Made by a program: the position numbers and the translations under genes
Part shown: in pieces, positions 44,926 through 52,945 of the stretch
Position numbering within the stretch: the first letter of the stretch is position 1
Layout of the letters: each line of letters starts with the position of its first letter
The notes under the pieces: model-generated
Seen by the model: the letters and a program-made list of their open reading frames with translations, nothing else
Told to the model about the DNA's origin: nothing
Database searches by the model: none
NCBI RefSeq assembly: GCF_900019265.1
Contig: NZ_CYGX02000064.1
Span: forward strand, 47,235 to 111,234
Source: Paraburkholderia ribeironis
GTDB lineage: Bacteria; Pseudomonadota; Gammaproteobacteria; Burkholderiales; Burkholderiaceae
Direction of reading: 5' to 3'
DNA length: 64,000 nucleotides

Positions 44926-45882
44926 ATGACGATGAACACGCTCTTCAAACAGGCGCTATCCGGCGCCGCGATACTGTGCGCGACGGCGAGTTTCGCAGCG
45001 CCCGCCGAGCCTCAGTCGTGCCTGCAAGTCAACATGGCGGGGCCGGGCTGGACCGACATCGACGCCACCAATGCAATGACCGGCGTGCTGTTGAAGGCGC
45101 TCGGCTACCAGCAGCGCGTGGCGAATCTGTCGGTGCCGATCACCTATCAGGGGATGAAGAAAGGGCAGGTCGACGTGTTTCTCGGCAACTGGATGCCGGC
45201 TCAGGCGCCAATTGTCAAACCGTTCGAGGACGAGAAGTCGATCGAAGTCGTGCACCCGAATCTGAGCAATGCGAAGTTTACGCTCGCGGTGCCCGACTAC
45301 GTGGCGGCCGCCGGCGTCCATTCGTTCGCGGATCTGGCGAAGTACGCCGACAGGTTCGACGGCAGGATCTATGGCATCGAGCCGGGCGCACCCGCCAACC
45401 AGAACATCCGGAAGATGGTCGACGACAAGGCATTCGGACTCGGCAACTGGAAGCTCGTCGAATCGAGCGAGACCGGCATGCTCACGCAAGTGGAGCGCGC
45501 GGTGCGCGACAAGCAGTGGATCGTGTTCCTCGCGTGGGAGCCGCATCTGATGAACACGAAGTTCAAGCTGACCTATCTCGACGGCGGCGACAAATACTTC
45601 GGGCCCAACTACGGCGGTGCCACGGTCAACACCGTCGCGCGCAGCGGCTTCGCCGCGCAGTGTCCGAACGTCGGCCGCCTGTTCAGGCAACTCACGTTCA
45701 ATGTCGATCTGGAAAACGGCGTGATTGCCCAGGTGCTGGACAAGAAGACCAGTGTCGATGTGGCAGCGACCGAAGCCTTGAAGCATCACCCCGACTTGTT
45801 GAAGACGTGGCTCGACGGCGTGAACACCGCGACTGGCGCGAACGGCTTGCTAGCGGTGCAAACCGCGCTTGGCGTGAAATAA
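44926..45882 (+). CDS. choX: Choline-binding periplasmic protein, second ChoX-like copy
   Basis: 318 residues with signal peptide (MTMNTLFKQALSGAAILCATASFAA). Aromatic box residues Trp42 (GPGWTD), Trp89 (GNWMP), Tyr125 (VPDYV) and Trp204 (LAWEP) align with the copy at 4477. It sits 51 bp after betC with AGGAAG before the start. It has no permease next to it, so it presumably docks on ChoWV or another transporter. Choline or choline-O-sulfate is the likely ligand. Confidence 0.88.
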   Translation: MTMNTLFKQALSGAAILCATASFAAPAEPQSCLQVNMAGPGWTDIDATNAMTGVLLKALGYQQRVANLSVPITYQGMKKGQVDVFLGNWMPAQAPIVKPFEDEKSIEVVHPNLSNAKFTLAVPDYVAAAGVHSFADLAKYADRFDGRIYGIEPGAPANQNIRKMVDDKAFGLGNWKLVESSETGMLTQVERAVRDKQWIVFLAWEPHLMNTKFKLTYLDGGDKYFGPNYGGATVNTVARSGFAAQCPNVGRLFRQLTFNVDLENGVIAQVLDKKTSVDVAATEALKHHPDLLKTWLDGVNTATGANGLLAVQTALGVK

Positions 45883-46164
45883 CAATTGGATTCCTCACTA
45901 TCGAGCCGACGCACGTGCAAGGTCGCTGTACGACAAATTCATGTCGTTTCTGCTCGATTCGTCGTAAATGTGGACCCGTATTCTTGACCCGTCGATGCGG
46001 ACGCTGTAGGTGAGAGCGCATCGACGCGAGTCTCATTCGTTGCAGTCCATCTTAGCCGTTTCGAACAGCCCGTCATGCGAGCCATGCCGCGCGTCTCTCG
46101 ACGATGCGCAGCAGGCAGCGCTTTATTTAACGAAATACGCAGGCAAGAGCAGGGGGAGAATCAG

Positions 46165-47313
46165 ATGAAGAAGAACAATGCCGTCGGCCTTTCCGGACTC
46201 GCCGTAGCAGCCAGTGCCGTTTTCGCGCCGGCCGCCGCGCAAGCGCAAAGCAGCGTTACGCTGTATGGCATCGTGGACGCCGGCATCACGTACGTCAGCA
46301 ACGCGGGCGGCTCTCACCAGGTCAAATTCGACGACGGTATTTCGTACGGCAACCGGATCGGCTTCAAGGGTGTCGAAGATCTCGGCGGCGGCCTGCAGGC
46401 AGTTTTCGTGCTCGAATCGGGCTTTCATTTGAGCAACGGACAACTTGGTTTCGGTGGCGCTCTGTTCGGACGGCAGGCCTATGTGGGACTGAAGAACGCG
46501 TGGGGCACGCTGTCGCTCGGCAATCAGCTCGACATGACCGAAGAGTTCGTCTACCTGTACAACATCTCCGCATGGGCAAGCGGCTATGCAATCCATCAGG
46601 GCGACTTCGACCGGATGAACGGCGACCGGCTGCCCAATTCGATCAAGTTTCTGTCGAACGATTTCTCGGGCGTGACGTTCGGCGGCATGTATTCATTCGG
46701 CAATACCGCCGGCAATTTTCATGAGAAGAGCGCGTGGAGCGTGGGCGCGCACTATGAACACGGCGCGTTCAACATGGGCGCGGCCTATACGCAGTTGAAC
46801 AATCCGTTCGGCATCTATGCGTTCGACCCGTTCGCAATGATCGGCGTGCATACGTTCCTCGGCCAGCCCACCGTTTCGGTCGATCCGGCGACGGGCGCGA
46901 TCACGAGTCTGTACAGCTCATCGCCGTTCCCGGTCGACCGGCAAGGCGCGTTCGGAATCGGCGCGGCCTATACGATCGACAAGGTGATGCTGAGCGGCAA
47001 CTTCACCTACACGACCATCAAGGGCCTCGGGCAAACGTCGCACATGCAGGTCTATGAAGGCGGGGCGTCGTACACATTCACACCTGCGCTATTCCTGTAT
47101 GGCGGCTATCAGCACACGCGCTTCGAAGGCAATCATTGGAACCAGGGCTCGCTCGGACTGCATTACCTGCTGTCCAAACGCACCGACGTGTATATCTCCG
47201 GCGACTATCTGCGCGCATCCGATGGCGTGAACGCGGTGATCGGCTACAGCTTCACGCCGTCGAGTTCGACCACTCAGGCCGACGTGCGCATCGGGATGCG
47301 GCATTCGTTCTGA
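46165..47313 (+). CDS. Outer-membrane porin (Porin_4 type)
   Basis: 382-residue general porin of the betaproteobacterial type: signal peptide MKKNNAVGLSGLAVAASAVFAPAAAQA, then SSVTLYGIVDAGITYVSN and a C-terminal Phe (GMRHSF) required for outer-membrane assembly. The start is set by GGGGGAGA at good spacing. It lies in the choline-sulfate end of the cluster but without visible linkage. The 282-bp gap before it contains only an imperfect palindrome (ACGACA-N6-TGTCGT, 45930-45947). Confidence 0.92.
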   Translation: MKKNNAVGLSGLAVAASAVFAPAAAQAQSSVTLYGIVDAGITYVSNAGGSHQVKFDDGISYGNRIGFKGVEDLGGGLQAVFVLESGFHLSNGQLGFGGALFGRQAYVGLKNAWGTLSLGNQLDMTEEFVYLYNISAWASGYAIHQGDFDRMNGDRLPNSIKFLSNDFSGVTFGGMYSFGNTAGNFHEKSAWSVGAHYEHGAFNMGAAYTQLNNPFGIYAFDPFAMIGVHTFLGQPTVSVDPATGAITSLYSSSPFPVDRQGAFGIGAAYTIDKVMLSGNFTYTTIKGLGQTSHMQVYEGGASYTFTPALFLYGGYQHTRFEGNHWNQGSLGLHYLLSKRTDVYISGDYLRASDGVNAVIGYSFTPSSSTTQADVRIGMRHSF

Positions 47314-48231
47314 TCAGCGTGTCGCGTCGCTTGCGGCAAGCCGCTTCCTGAGCGTGTCGATCAGCGCGCGCACTTTCGCCGGCGGATGACTGGTGGGCGG
47401 AAACACGGCCTGAATGCCGGCAGCTGCGCTCGCCCATTCGGGCATCAGGCGGATCAGCCTGCCGGCCGCGACATCGCCGTCAACCGAAAAGTCCGTCAAC
47501 AGACCGAAGCCGCCGGCCGCGAGCGTCGCGGCGCGGCAGGCGTCGGCAGTGTTCGCCAGCAACGCGTTTTCGCAGCGCACGCTGGCGGTTTCGCCGTCGG
47601 CGCGGCGCAGCTCGAGCGTCAGTGGGCGCGGCAATACCGTCAATGCGCAGAAGGGCAGCGCCGGCAAGTCAGCCGGCGTGCTCGGCTTGCCCCACGTGTC
47701 GACGAACGCCGGACTCGCAACGATCCACTTGACGAAACTGCCGAGCTTCACTGCCCGGTAGTTGGAATCCGCGAGCCGGCCCAGGCGGATCGCGACATCG
47801 ATGCCTTCGGCAATCAGATCCACGTATTGGTCGCTGCATAGCAACTCGACGTCGAGCTGCGGATGCGTGCGGCGCAGTTCGACCAGAGCGGGCGCGACGA
47901 CGAGCGCGCCGTAATCGATCGGCGAGCTGACGCGCAACATGCCGCGTACCGGCGCGGTTTCACCGCTGAGCGCATTCAGCGCGTCTTCGGTGGCGCGCAG
48001 GATCTTCACGCTCGCGTCATAGAACGCGCGGCCCGCTTCGGTGACACCGAGCCGCCGCGTGGTGCGCACCAGCAGGCTCGCGCCGACCTCGGCTTCGAGC
48101 CGCTGCATGTGCGTGCTGACCATGGTTTTAGCGAGTCCCAGCCGCGCGGCGGCGGCGGTCAGCGAGCCCGCATCGACGACGGCGACGAAGATCGCCAGAC
48201 GGTTCAGGTTGACATCGCGTACGTCGGCCAT
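47314..48231 (-). CDS. LysR-family regulator
   Basis: 305 residues, CrgA-type LysR (HTH about 6-65, SLTAAAARLGLAKTMVSTHMQRLEAEVGASL). Its stop directly abuts the porin stop (convergent). Divergent from a GST gene, its probable target. Confidence 0.88.
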   Translation of the reverse strand: MADVRDVNLNRLAIFVAVVDAGSLTAAAARLGLAKTMVSTHMQRLEAEVGASLLVRTTRRLGVTEAGRAFYDASVKILRATEDALNALSGETAPVRGMLRVSSPIDYGALVVAPALVELRRTHPQLDVELLCSDQYVDLIAEGIDVAIRLGRLADSNYRAVKLGSFVKWIVASPAFVDTWGKPSTPADLPALPFCALTVLPRPLTLELRRADGETASVRCENALLANTADACRAATLAAGGFGLLTDFSVDGDVAAGRLIRLMPEWASAAAGIQAVFPPTSHPPAKVRALIDTLRKRLAASDATR

Positions 48232-48340
48232 GGTCGATTGTCCATCTTCGATTGAATGTGTTTCCCGGATTATCAGGCTTCTGCGCGATCACGCGGGCGC
48301 CTATTCTGAGCGCATGCCTGTTCAAACTCCGGAGCGTGAC

Positions 48341-48982
48341 ATGCCTGCTGCCAAACCTGCCCAGCCCATCCGACTGTTCACGACCCTGCTGTCCGGGCAC
48401 GGGCATCGGGTCAAGCTGTTTCTGACGCTGCTCGACCTGCCGTTCGAGGTCGTAGAGCTGGACATGAAAGCGGGCGAGAACCGCAAGCCGGACTATCTGG
48501 CGCTCAACCCGTTCGGCCAGGTGCCGACGATCCAGGACGGGGACGTGACGCTGTTCGATTCGAACGCGATTCTCGTCTATCTGGCCAGGCGTTACGGCGA
48601 CCCATCGTGGCTGCCGGAAGACCCGCAGGGCGCGGCCGCGGTGCAGCGGTGGCTATCGCTCGCCGCCGGTCAGATCGCTTATGGGCCGTGCGCGGCGCGG
48701 CTTGTGACCGTGTTCGGCGCGCCGCTGGATCATCAGGGCGCGAAGAACATCGCCGTCAAACTGTTCGACGTGATCGAGCAGGAGCTGGCGCACAAGCCGT
48801 TCGCGGCCGGCGATCATGTGACGATCGCCGATATTGCCGCGCATACGTATATCGCCCATGCGCCGGAAGGGGGCGTGTCGCTGCAAGCGTATCCGAACAT
48901 TCGTGCGTGGCTGCGGCGCGTCGAGGCGTTGCCGCGTTTCATCGCGATGCCCGCGACCAAGGCGGGCCTGGTTGCCGCGTGA
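48341..48982 (+). CDS. Glutathione S-transferase family protein
   Basis: 213 residues: thioredoxin-like N-domain (LSGHGHRVKLFLTLLDLPFEVVELD; NPFGQVPTIQDGDVTLFDSNAILVYLARRYG) and an all-helical C-domain. The start at 48341 has CCGGAG at good spacing; ATG 48314 is in frame and possible. Followed 30 bp later by a flavoprotein gene, probably one operon. Confidence 0.88.
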   Translation: MPAAKPAQPIRLFTTLLSGHGHRVKLFLTLLDLPFEVVELDMKAGENRKPDYLALNPFGQVPTIQDGDVTLFDSNAILVYLARRYGDPSWLPEDPQGAAAVQRWLSLAAGQIAYGPCAARLVTVFGAPLDHQGAKNIAVKLFDVIEQELAHKPFAAGDHVTIADIAAHTYIAHAPEGGVSLQAYPNIRAWLRRVEALPRFIAMPATKAGLVAA

Positions 48983-49012
48983 AGAGCGGCTTGCGTCGAG
49001 TTGGAGCTGATC

Positions 49013-50029
49013 ATGTCTACCTTTATTCCACTGGATGGCTGGGGTATCGAGGCTTCACCGTTTCATGCGGGCGAGCAGGCCGCCCAGCAGCGCGCCGGCG
49101 TGAGCAGCCAGGCGGAGTCGGTGGGGCGTCGCGGGATTCGCCGCTACATGCCGGAGCAGCATCGGCAGTTCTTCGCCGCGCAACCGTTCATGATGTTCGG
49201 CGGCGTCGATGCGAGCGGCCAGCCGTGGGTATCGCTGCGCGCGAGCAAGCCGGGCTTCGTGTCGGCGCCCGATGCGCAAACGCTGCGCATCGAAGGCGGT
49301 GTGCTGCCCGGCGATCCGCTCGCGGGCGGCTGGCAAACCGGTTCGATGATCGGCGGACTCGGTCTGCAACCGCAGACCCGGCGTCGTAACCGGGTCAACG
49401 GTGTGGTGAAGTCGGTGCAGGGCAACACGTTGGAGGTCGACGTGACGCAGAGCTTCGGCAACTGCGCGAAGTACATCCAGAGCCGGACGCCGAGCTTCGT
49501 CGCGCAACGCGCGAGCTTGCCTTCGACGTCAGTGGAAATCGCGACCCAGCTCAGCGACGAGGACATAGCGCTATTGTCCCGCGCTGACACGTTCTTTATC
49601 GCGAGCGCGAACCTTGAAGAAGAAGCGGGGCTCGCGCGTGGGGTTGACGTCTCGCATCGCGGCGGTGCGCCGGGCTTCGTCCGCGTCGATGATGTGAACA
49701 CACTGACGACCCCCGACTATAGCGGCAATCGCTTGTTCAACACGATCGGCAATCTGCTGCATGACCCGCGTGCCGGTTTGTTGTTCATCGACTTCGCGAC
49801 GGGTGACCTGGTGTATCTCGCGGTGCGGGCGGAAGTCGTGTGGGACGGCGCTGAACTCGCGGCATTCGACGGCGCGCAACGACTCGTGCGCTTTCATGTC
49901 AGCGAAGTGCGGCGCAGTCGGGCGGCGTTGCCGTTCCGGTGGACCGAGCCTGAGTTGGCGCCGCAGTTCGCGTCGATGGTTCGTGAAGGAGCTGTCGCGG
50001 CGGCAGCAAGTAATCGGACCGGTCGCTGA
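49013..50029 (+). CDS. Pyridoxamine 5'-phosphate oxidase-family flavoprotein
   Basis: 338 residues; the central split-barrel domain (about 45-210; RRYMPEQHRQFFAAQPFMMFGGVDASGQPWVS) is PPOX/FMN-binding, and the second half (TFFIASANLEEEAGLARGVDVSHRGGAPGFVRVDD) repeats the fold. Physiological substrate unknown; these are often paired with GST or ferredoxin genes. GGAG precedes ATG 49013. Confidence 0.8.
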   Translation: MSTFIPLDGWGIEASPFHAGEQAAQQRAGVSSQAESVGRRGIRRYMPEQHRQFFAAQPFMMFGGVDASGQPWVSLRASKPGFVSAPDAQTLRIEGGVLPGDPLAGGWQTGSMIGGLGLQPQTRRRNRVNGVVKSVQGNTLEVDVTQSFGNCAKYIQSRTPSFVAQRASLPSTSVEIATQLSDEDIALLSRADTFFIASANLEEEAGLARGVDVSHRGGAPGFVRVDDVNTLTTPDYSGNRLFNTIGNLLHDPRAGLLFIDFATGDLVYLAVRAEVVWDGAELAAFDGAQRLVRFHVSEVRRSRAALPFRWTEPELAPQFASMVREGAVAAAASNRTGR

Positions 50030-50050
50030 GATAAGCGGCGGTCCAGCTCG

Positions 50051-50335
50051 TTGTCGCGCCGGCTTCCCTTGCCGTCCATTGCCAGCGCGCATGGTGCAAT
50101 CCATATCGACGCGGTCGGCAACGGTTCGATTTCGGAACAGTTCACCAGGCTACCTCGTCATGACTGGGCGGCTTTTGCATCTTCGCTCGGTGTGACGGCG
50201 CGCAATGTCAAGCGCCTGGACGATCTGGAGAGTGTGCTGAGCGAAGCGTCGCAACACGACGGTCCATTCCTGATCGATGTGAAGACGGGAGTTTTTCCGG
50301 CGCCGAACCGGTACTATATGGCAGCCGCAGCTTAG
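50051..50335 (+). pseudogene. 3' remnant of a thiamine-diphosphate enzyme (acetolactate-synthase-like)
   Basis: The frame has no ATG start in a sensible place, but its last about 60 residues (HDWAAFASSLGVTARNVKRLDDLESVLSEAS...GPFLIDVKTG) match the C-terminal end of TPP-dependent decarboxylase/acetolactate-synthase-like proteins (xFAALAxAfG...GP.LIdV). Everything upstream (the TPP motif GDG...N) is missing. Interpreted as a deletion remnant directly after the PPOX gene. Confidence 0.65.
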
Positions 50336-50433
50336 ACCGTGAAAACAGAACGATGTGGCTCAATTGACCAGGAAAGCCGGTCCTGCCGGCGCGACGCCGT
50401 TTCCAATACTTCAAAAAATAGAGAGAACAAACA

Positions 50434-51258
50434 ATGAGCATGCAAACGACCATGCCCGCAAAGCCTCGCGCTGCGCTCGGCATCGCTGCGACTATCCTTC
50501 TTGCTTTCACACTCATTGCCAGCGGCTTCGTGACCGTCGGGCCAGGCCAACGTGGTGTACTCATGACATGGGGTGCTGTTCAGGCCGGGGTACTCGAACC
50601 TGGCTTGCACTTGAAGATTCCGTTTGCCCAGTCGGTCGTGAAAATGGATGTGCAGGTCCAAAACTCCCAGGATGCGGAAACGGCCGCGAGTCTTGATCTG
50701 CAGGATGTGACGACCACCGTGGCGACGAACTGGCACATTCTGCCGGCCGACGCAGAGTGGGTCTATCAGCACATCGGAAACGAATCTGCTCTCGTCGCCA
50801 AGATCATCAAGCCGGCAATCAGCAACTCGGTGAAAGCGGTGACTGCCCATTACAACGCCGAAGATCTGATTACCCATCGCGATCAGGTGCGTGCGCAGAT
50901 CGAGGCGCAAATCACCGAAGAACTCAAGCCATACCGGCTCGTCGTCGATTCGGTGAACATCACAGACTTCCACTTCAGCACGCAGTTCGCGCAGGCCATC
51001 GAGCAAAAGCAGGTCGCCCAGCAGCGCGCACAGCAAGCGCAATACGAGTTGCAGAAAGCCAAGGTGCTTGCCGATCAGAGGATAGTCGAGGCACACGCGC
51101 AGGCGGAAGCGCAAAAACTGCTCCAGCAGACGATAACGCCTGAGATCATCCAGCAGCAAGCGGTCGCCAAGTGGGATGGCCACTTACCGGAAGTACTGGG
51201 AAGTACTGGAGTCACGCCAATGCTCGGAAATCTTGGCATAGGAAAGGCAGATCGATAG
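50434..51258 (+). CDS. SPFH/prohibitin-like membrane protein
   Basis: 274 residues: one N-terminal transmembrane helix (about 14-34), a band-7 domain (FVTVGPGQRGVLMTWGAV...ITDFHFSTQFAQAIEQKQVAQQ, about 34-190) and a glutamine/alanine-rich helical tail (about 190-240). Membrane-anchored scaffold of the prohibitin family; often found in accessory or phage regions. It lies alone between a pseudogene and a DUF1643 gene. Confidence 0.85.
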   Translation: MSMQTTMPAKPRAALGIAATILLAFTLIASGFVTVGPGQRGVLMTWGAVQAGVLEPGLHLKIPFAQSVVKMDVQVQNSQDAETAASLDLQDVTTTVATNWHILPADAEWVYQHIGNESALVAKIIKPAISNSVKAVTAHYNAEDLITHRDQVRAQIEAQITEELKPYRLVVDSVNITDFHFSTQFAQAIEQKQVAQQRAQQAQYELQKAKVLADQRIVEAHAQAEAQKLLQQTITPEIIQQQAVAKWDGHLPEVLGSTGVTPMLGNLGIGKADR

Positions 51259-51496
51259 GAAAAGCAATGGCTGGCGGACGAGACACGGCAATGACTGACG
51301 ACCCGCCAATAGCGCTTTGACCGGGACGACAAAAAACAACGACCAGTCATAACGGAAAACGGGAACGACACTTCGATAAGCAAACGCCACAATCTGCGCC
51401 AACGTAAGAAACTTCATCTCGGGCGAGGGCGGAACTGGCATCTGTTCATGTGGGGCTGCTCGTCGATGCGTGGTATGGGCATGACCAGGAAAACAG

Positions 51497-51967
51497 ATGC
51501 GCCGGGAAACGACCTTCTCTCCGTGCCGGACCTACCGATATGCACTCTGGCGCGAGTTCGGCGGGCTGCTGGACGACAGCCGCTATGTGATGTTCATCGG
51601 CCTGAACCCCAGCACTGCGGATGAAACGAACGATGACCCGACCATCCGGCGCTGCATTGGCTATGCGAAGGCATGGGGCTATAACGCACTGTGCGTGACT
51701 AACCTCTTTGCGTTCCGGGCAACCGATCCGACGGTCATGCTGAATGCTGACGACCCTGTCGGCCCGGATAACGACAGCCATCTGGTGAAGCTCGCGGGCG
51801 GCGCGGATATGATCGTTGCGGCATGGGGTAACGATGGTAGTCACCGGGAACGTGACCGGATTGTGCGCGAGCTGCTGCCGGGACTGCATTGCCTGGCGCT
51901 TACCAGGGCCGGCCAACCGGCGCATCCGTTGTACCTGAAAGGGAGCTTGCGGCCAAAGCCGCTATGA
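51497..51967 (+). CDS. DUF1643 domain protein
   Basis: 156 residues. Recognisable DUF1643 motifs: FIGLNPSTADETNDDPTIRRCIGYAKAWGYNALCVTNLFAFRATDP and VAAWGNDG. Function unknown; the family is frequent on phages, plasmids and islands. The spacer before it (51259-51496) has no supported gene. Confidence 0.88.
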   Translation: MRRETTFSPCRTYRYALWREFGGLLDDSRYVMFIGLNPSTADETNDDPTIRRCIGYAKAWGYNALCVTNLFAFRATDPTVMLNADDPVGPDNDSHLVKLAGGADMIVAAWGNDGSHRERDRIVRELLPGLHCLALTRAGQPAHPLYLKGSLRPKPL

Positions 51968-52133
51968 CGGAAAAAGGACCAGGGAAAGCGAGGTCAGGCC
52001 GCGTGACATGTATTAGCGGGAATTCGATCTGACAGGTCGTCGGAGCGGATAAAGACGAGGCTATCAATGATGAATAAGTTTCTCCCTGGCGAGTTCCAGT
52101 GAATCGAGGAAGGGTGCGCTGACGCGCGACCTG

Positions 52134-52478
52134 TCAAAGTGCTACGTCTGTCGCCAGCGAATCCCAAGGGGCGCTCAGCCGGTTGCCTTCCCGCACGATC
52201 AGTCCAGCCGCTTCCAGCGCCGTGACGTCTTCGTGGACACGCTTATAGTCACGGTCCAGTGTCTTGGCGAGAGCGTTAATACTTTCCGCACCTTCGCGAT
52301 GCAGATGACGCAGCAGTTCCAAACGCTTGGGCGTGAGTGCTGCCGTCAGTTCTTCCCACGTGAAGAATGTGACGTGCCGCTCCTTGACCTCATCGCCTGC
52401 CTCTGCGCGTTTCCAGGCGTTGACGAAGCGGTCGCCCATATCGCGCACGGTGCCTACATGCACATTCAGTTTGTTCAT
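52134..52478 (-). CDS. TumA-like antitoxin from internal start
   Basis: An ATG at 52478 inside the fused frame is preceded by AAAGGAGCGGGAA, a strong Shine-Dalgarno at correct spacing, so a free 114-residue DNA-binding antitoxin (MNKLNVHVGTVRDMGDRF...) is probably made in addition to, or instead of, the fusion. The ribosome-binding site is encoded by the last codons of the toxin module (K-E-R-E). Confidence 0.7.
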   Translation of the reverse strand: MNKLNVHVGTVRDMGDRFVNAWKRAEAGDEVKERHVTFFTWEELTAALTPKRLELLRHLHREGAESINALAKTLDRDYKRVHEDVTALEAAGLIVREGNRLSAPWDSLATDVAL

Positions 52479-52754
52479 TTCCCGCTCCTTTCGAGTAAAG
52501 TCAGCCACCATCTTTTCGACAGTCGTGAAGGTGTAGGGCTCTTCGCGGTCCCGATAGTGACGGTGGTCTCCCTTACCCCGCTCATTGTCGTAACCGACAA
52601 TTCGCTCGCCATCCCGACCATAGAACAGGCTGTACTTCAGGCCGTGGAGTCTCTCGTCGTCCGGCTCCGGCAACCGCCAGATTCGCATTTCGAGAATCCC
52701 GCCGTCCGGGTAAGTCGCCTGGTCCTCAAACAGTAAGGTCGCTTTCTTTTTCAT
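52134..52754 (-). CDS. Fused TumE-like toxin / TumA-like antitoxin
   Basis: One uninterrupted 206-codon frame carries two modules. Residues 1-92 are TumE/DUF6516-like (TYPDGGILEMRIWRLPEPDDERLHGLKYSLFYGRDGERIVGYDNERGKGDHRHYRDREEPYTF). Residues 93-206 are the TumA/HVO_A0114-type antitoxin with a winged HTH (LTPKRLELLRHLHREGAESINALAKTLDRDYKRVHEDVTALEAAGLIVREGNRL). In related loci these are two genes. The toxin start is placed at 52754 by homology; no good ribosome-binding site precedes it, so it may be leaderless. Two operator palindromes cover the start. Confidence 0.8.
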   Translation of the reverse strand: MKKKATLLFEDQATYPDGGILEMRIWRLPEPDDERLHGLKYSLFYGRDGERIVGYDNERGKGDHRHYRDREEPYTFTTVEKMVADFTRKEREMNKLNVHVGTVRDMGDRFVNAWKRAEAGDEVKERHVTFFTWEELTAALTPKRLELLRHLHREGAESINALAKTLDRDYKRVHEDVTALEAAGLIVREGNRLSAPWDSLATDVAL

Positions 52755-52772
52755 ATGGCGTACCATGCCATA
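52754..52772. promoter_or_regulatory. TA operator palindrome 1
   Basis: TATGGC (52754-52759), 7-bp spacer, GCCATA (52767-52772): perfect 6-bp arms, overlapping the toxin start codon. Identical arms and spacer length recur at 52780-52798. Confidence 0.75.
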
Positions 52773-52779
52773 CCCCATG

Positions 52780-52798
52780 TATGGCGTCAAGTGCCATA
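52780..52798. promoter_or_regulatory. TA operator palindrome 2
   Basis: TATGGC (52780-52785), 7-bp spacer, GCCATA (52793-52798), extendable by one more matching pair. Offset from palindrome 1 is 26 bp. Likely bound by the HTH antitoxin for autoregulation. Confidence 0.75.
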
Positions 52799-52945
52799 CG
52801 TTAGACAGGGATTTGCGCTTGGTCGCCTGATAGTCGGGAGCTCGACTGGGAGGCAGTATGCGACGGGAATTGAAGTTGCGGATTCCCCTCGAAGACATCG
52901 ACAGGTTGCGTCAGGCAACGACCGCGTCCGTCGGTCGCGGGCCGC

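Noticed and set aside
51184..51441. Small hydrophobic minus-strand ORF overlapping the SPFH gene end
   Set aside because: The segment from MKFLTLAQIVAF looks membrane-like, but there is no ribosome-binding site and it overlaps a real gene; left as unsupported.
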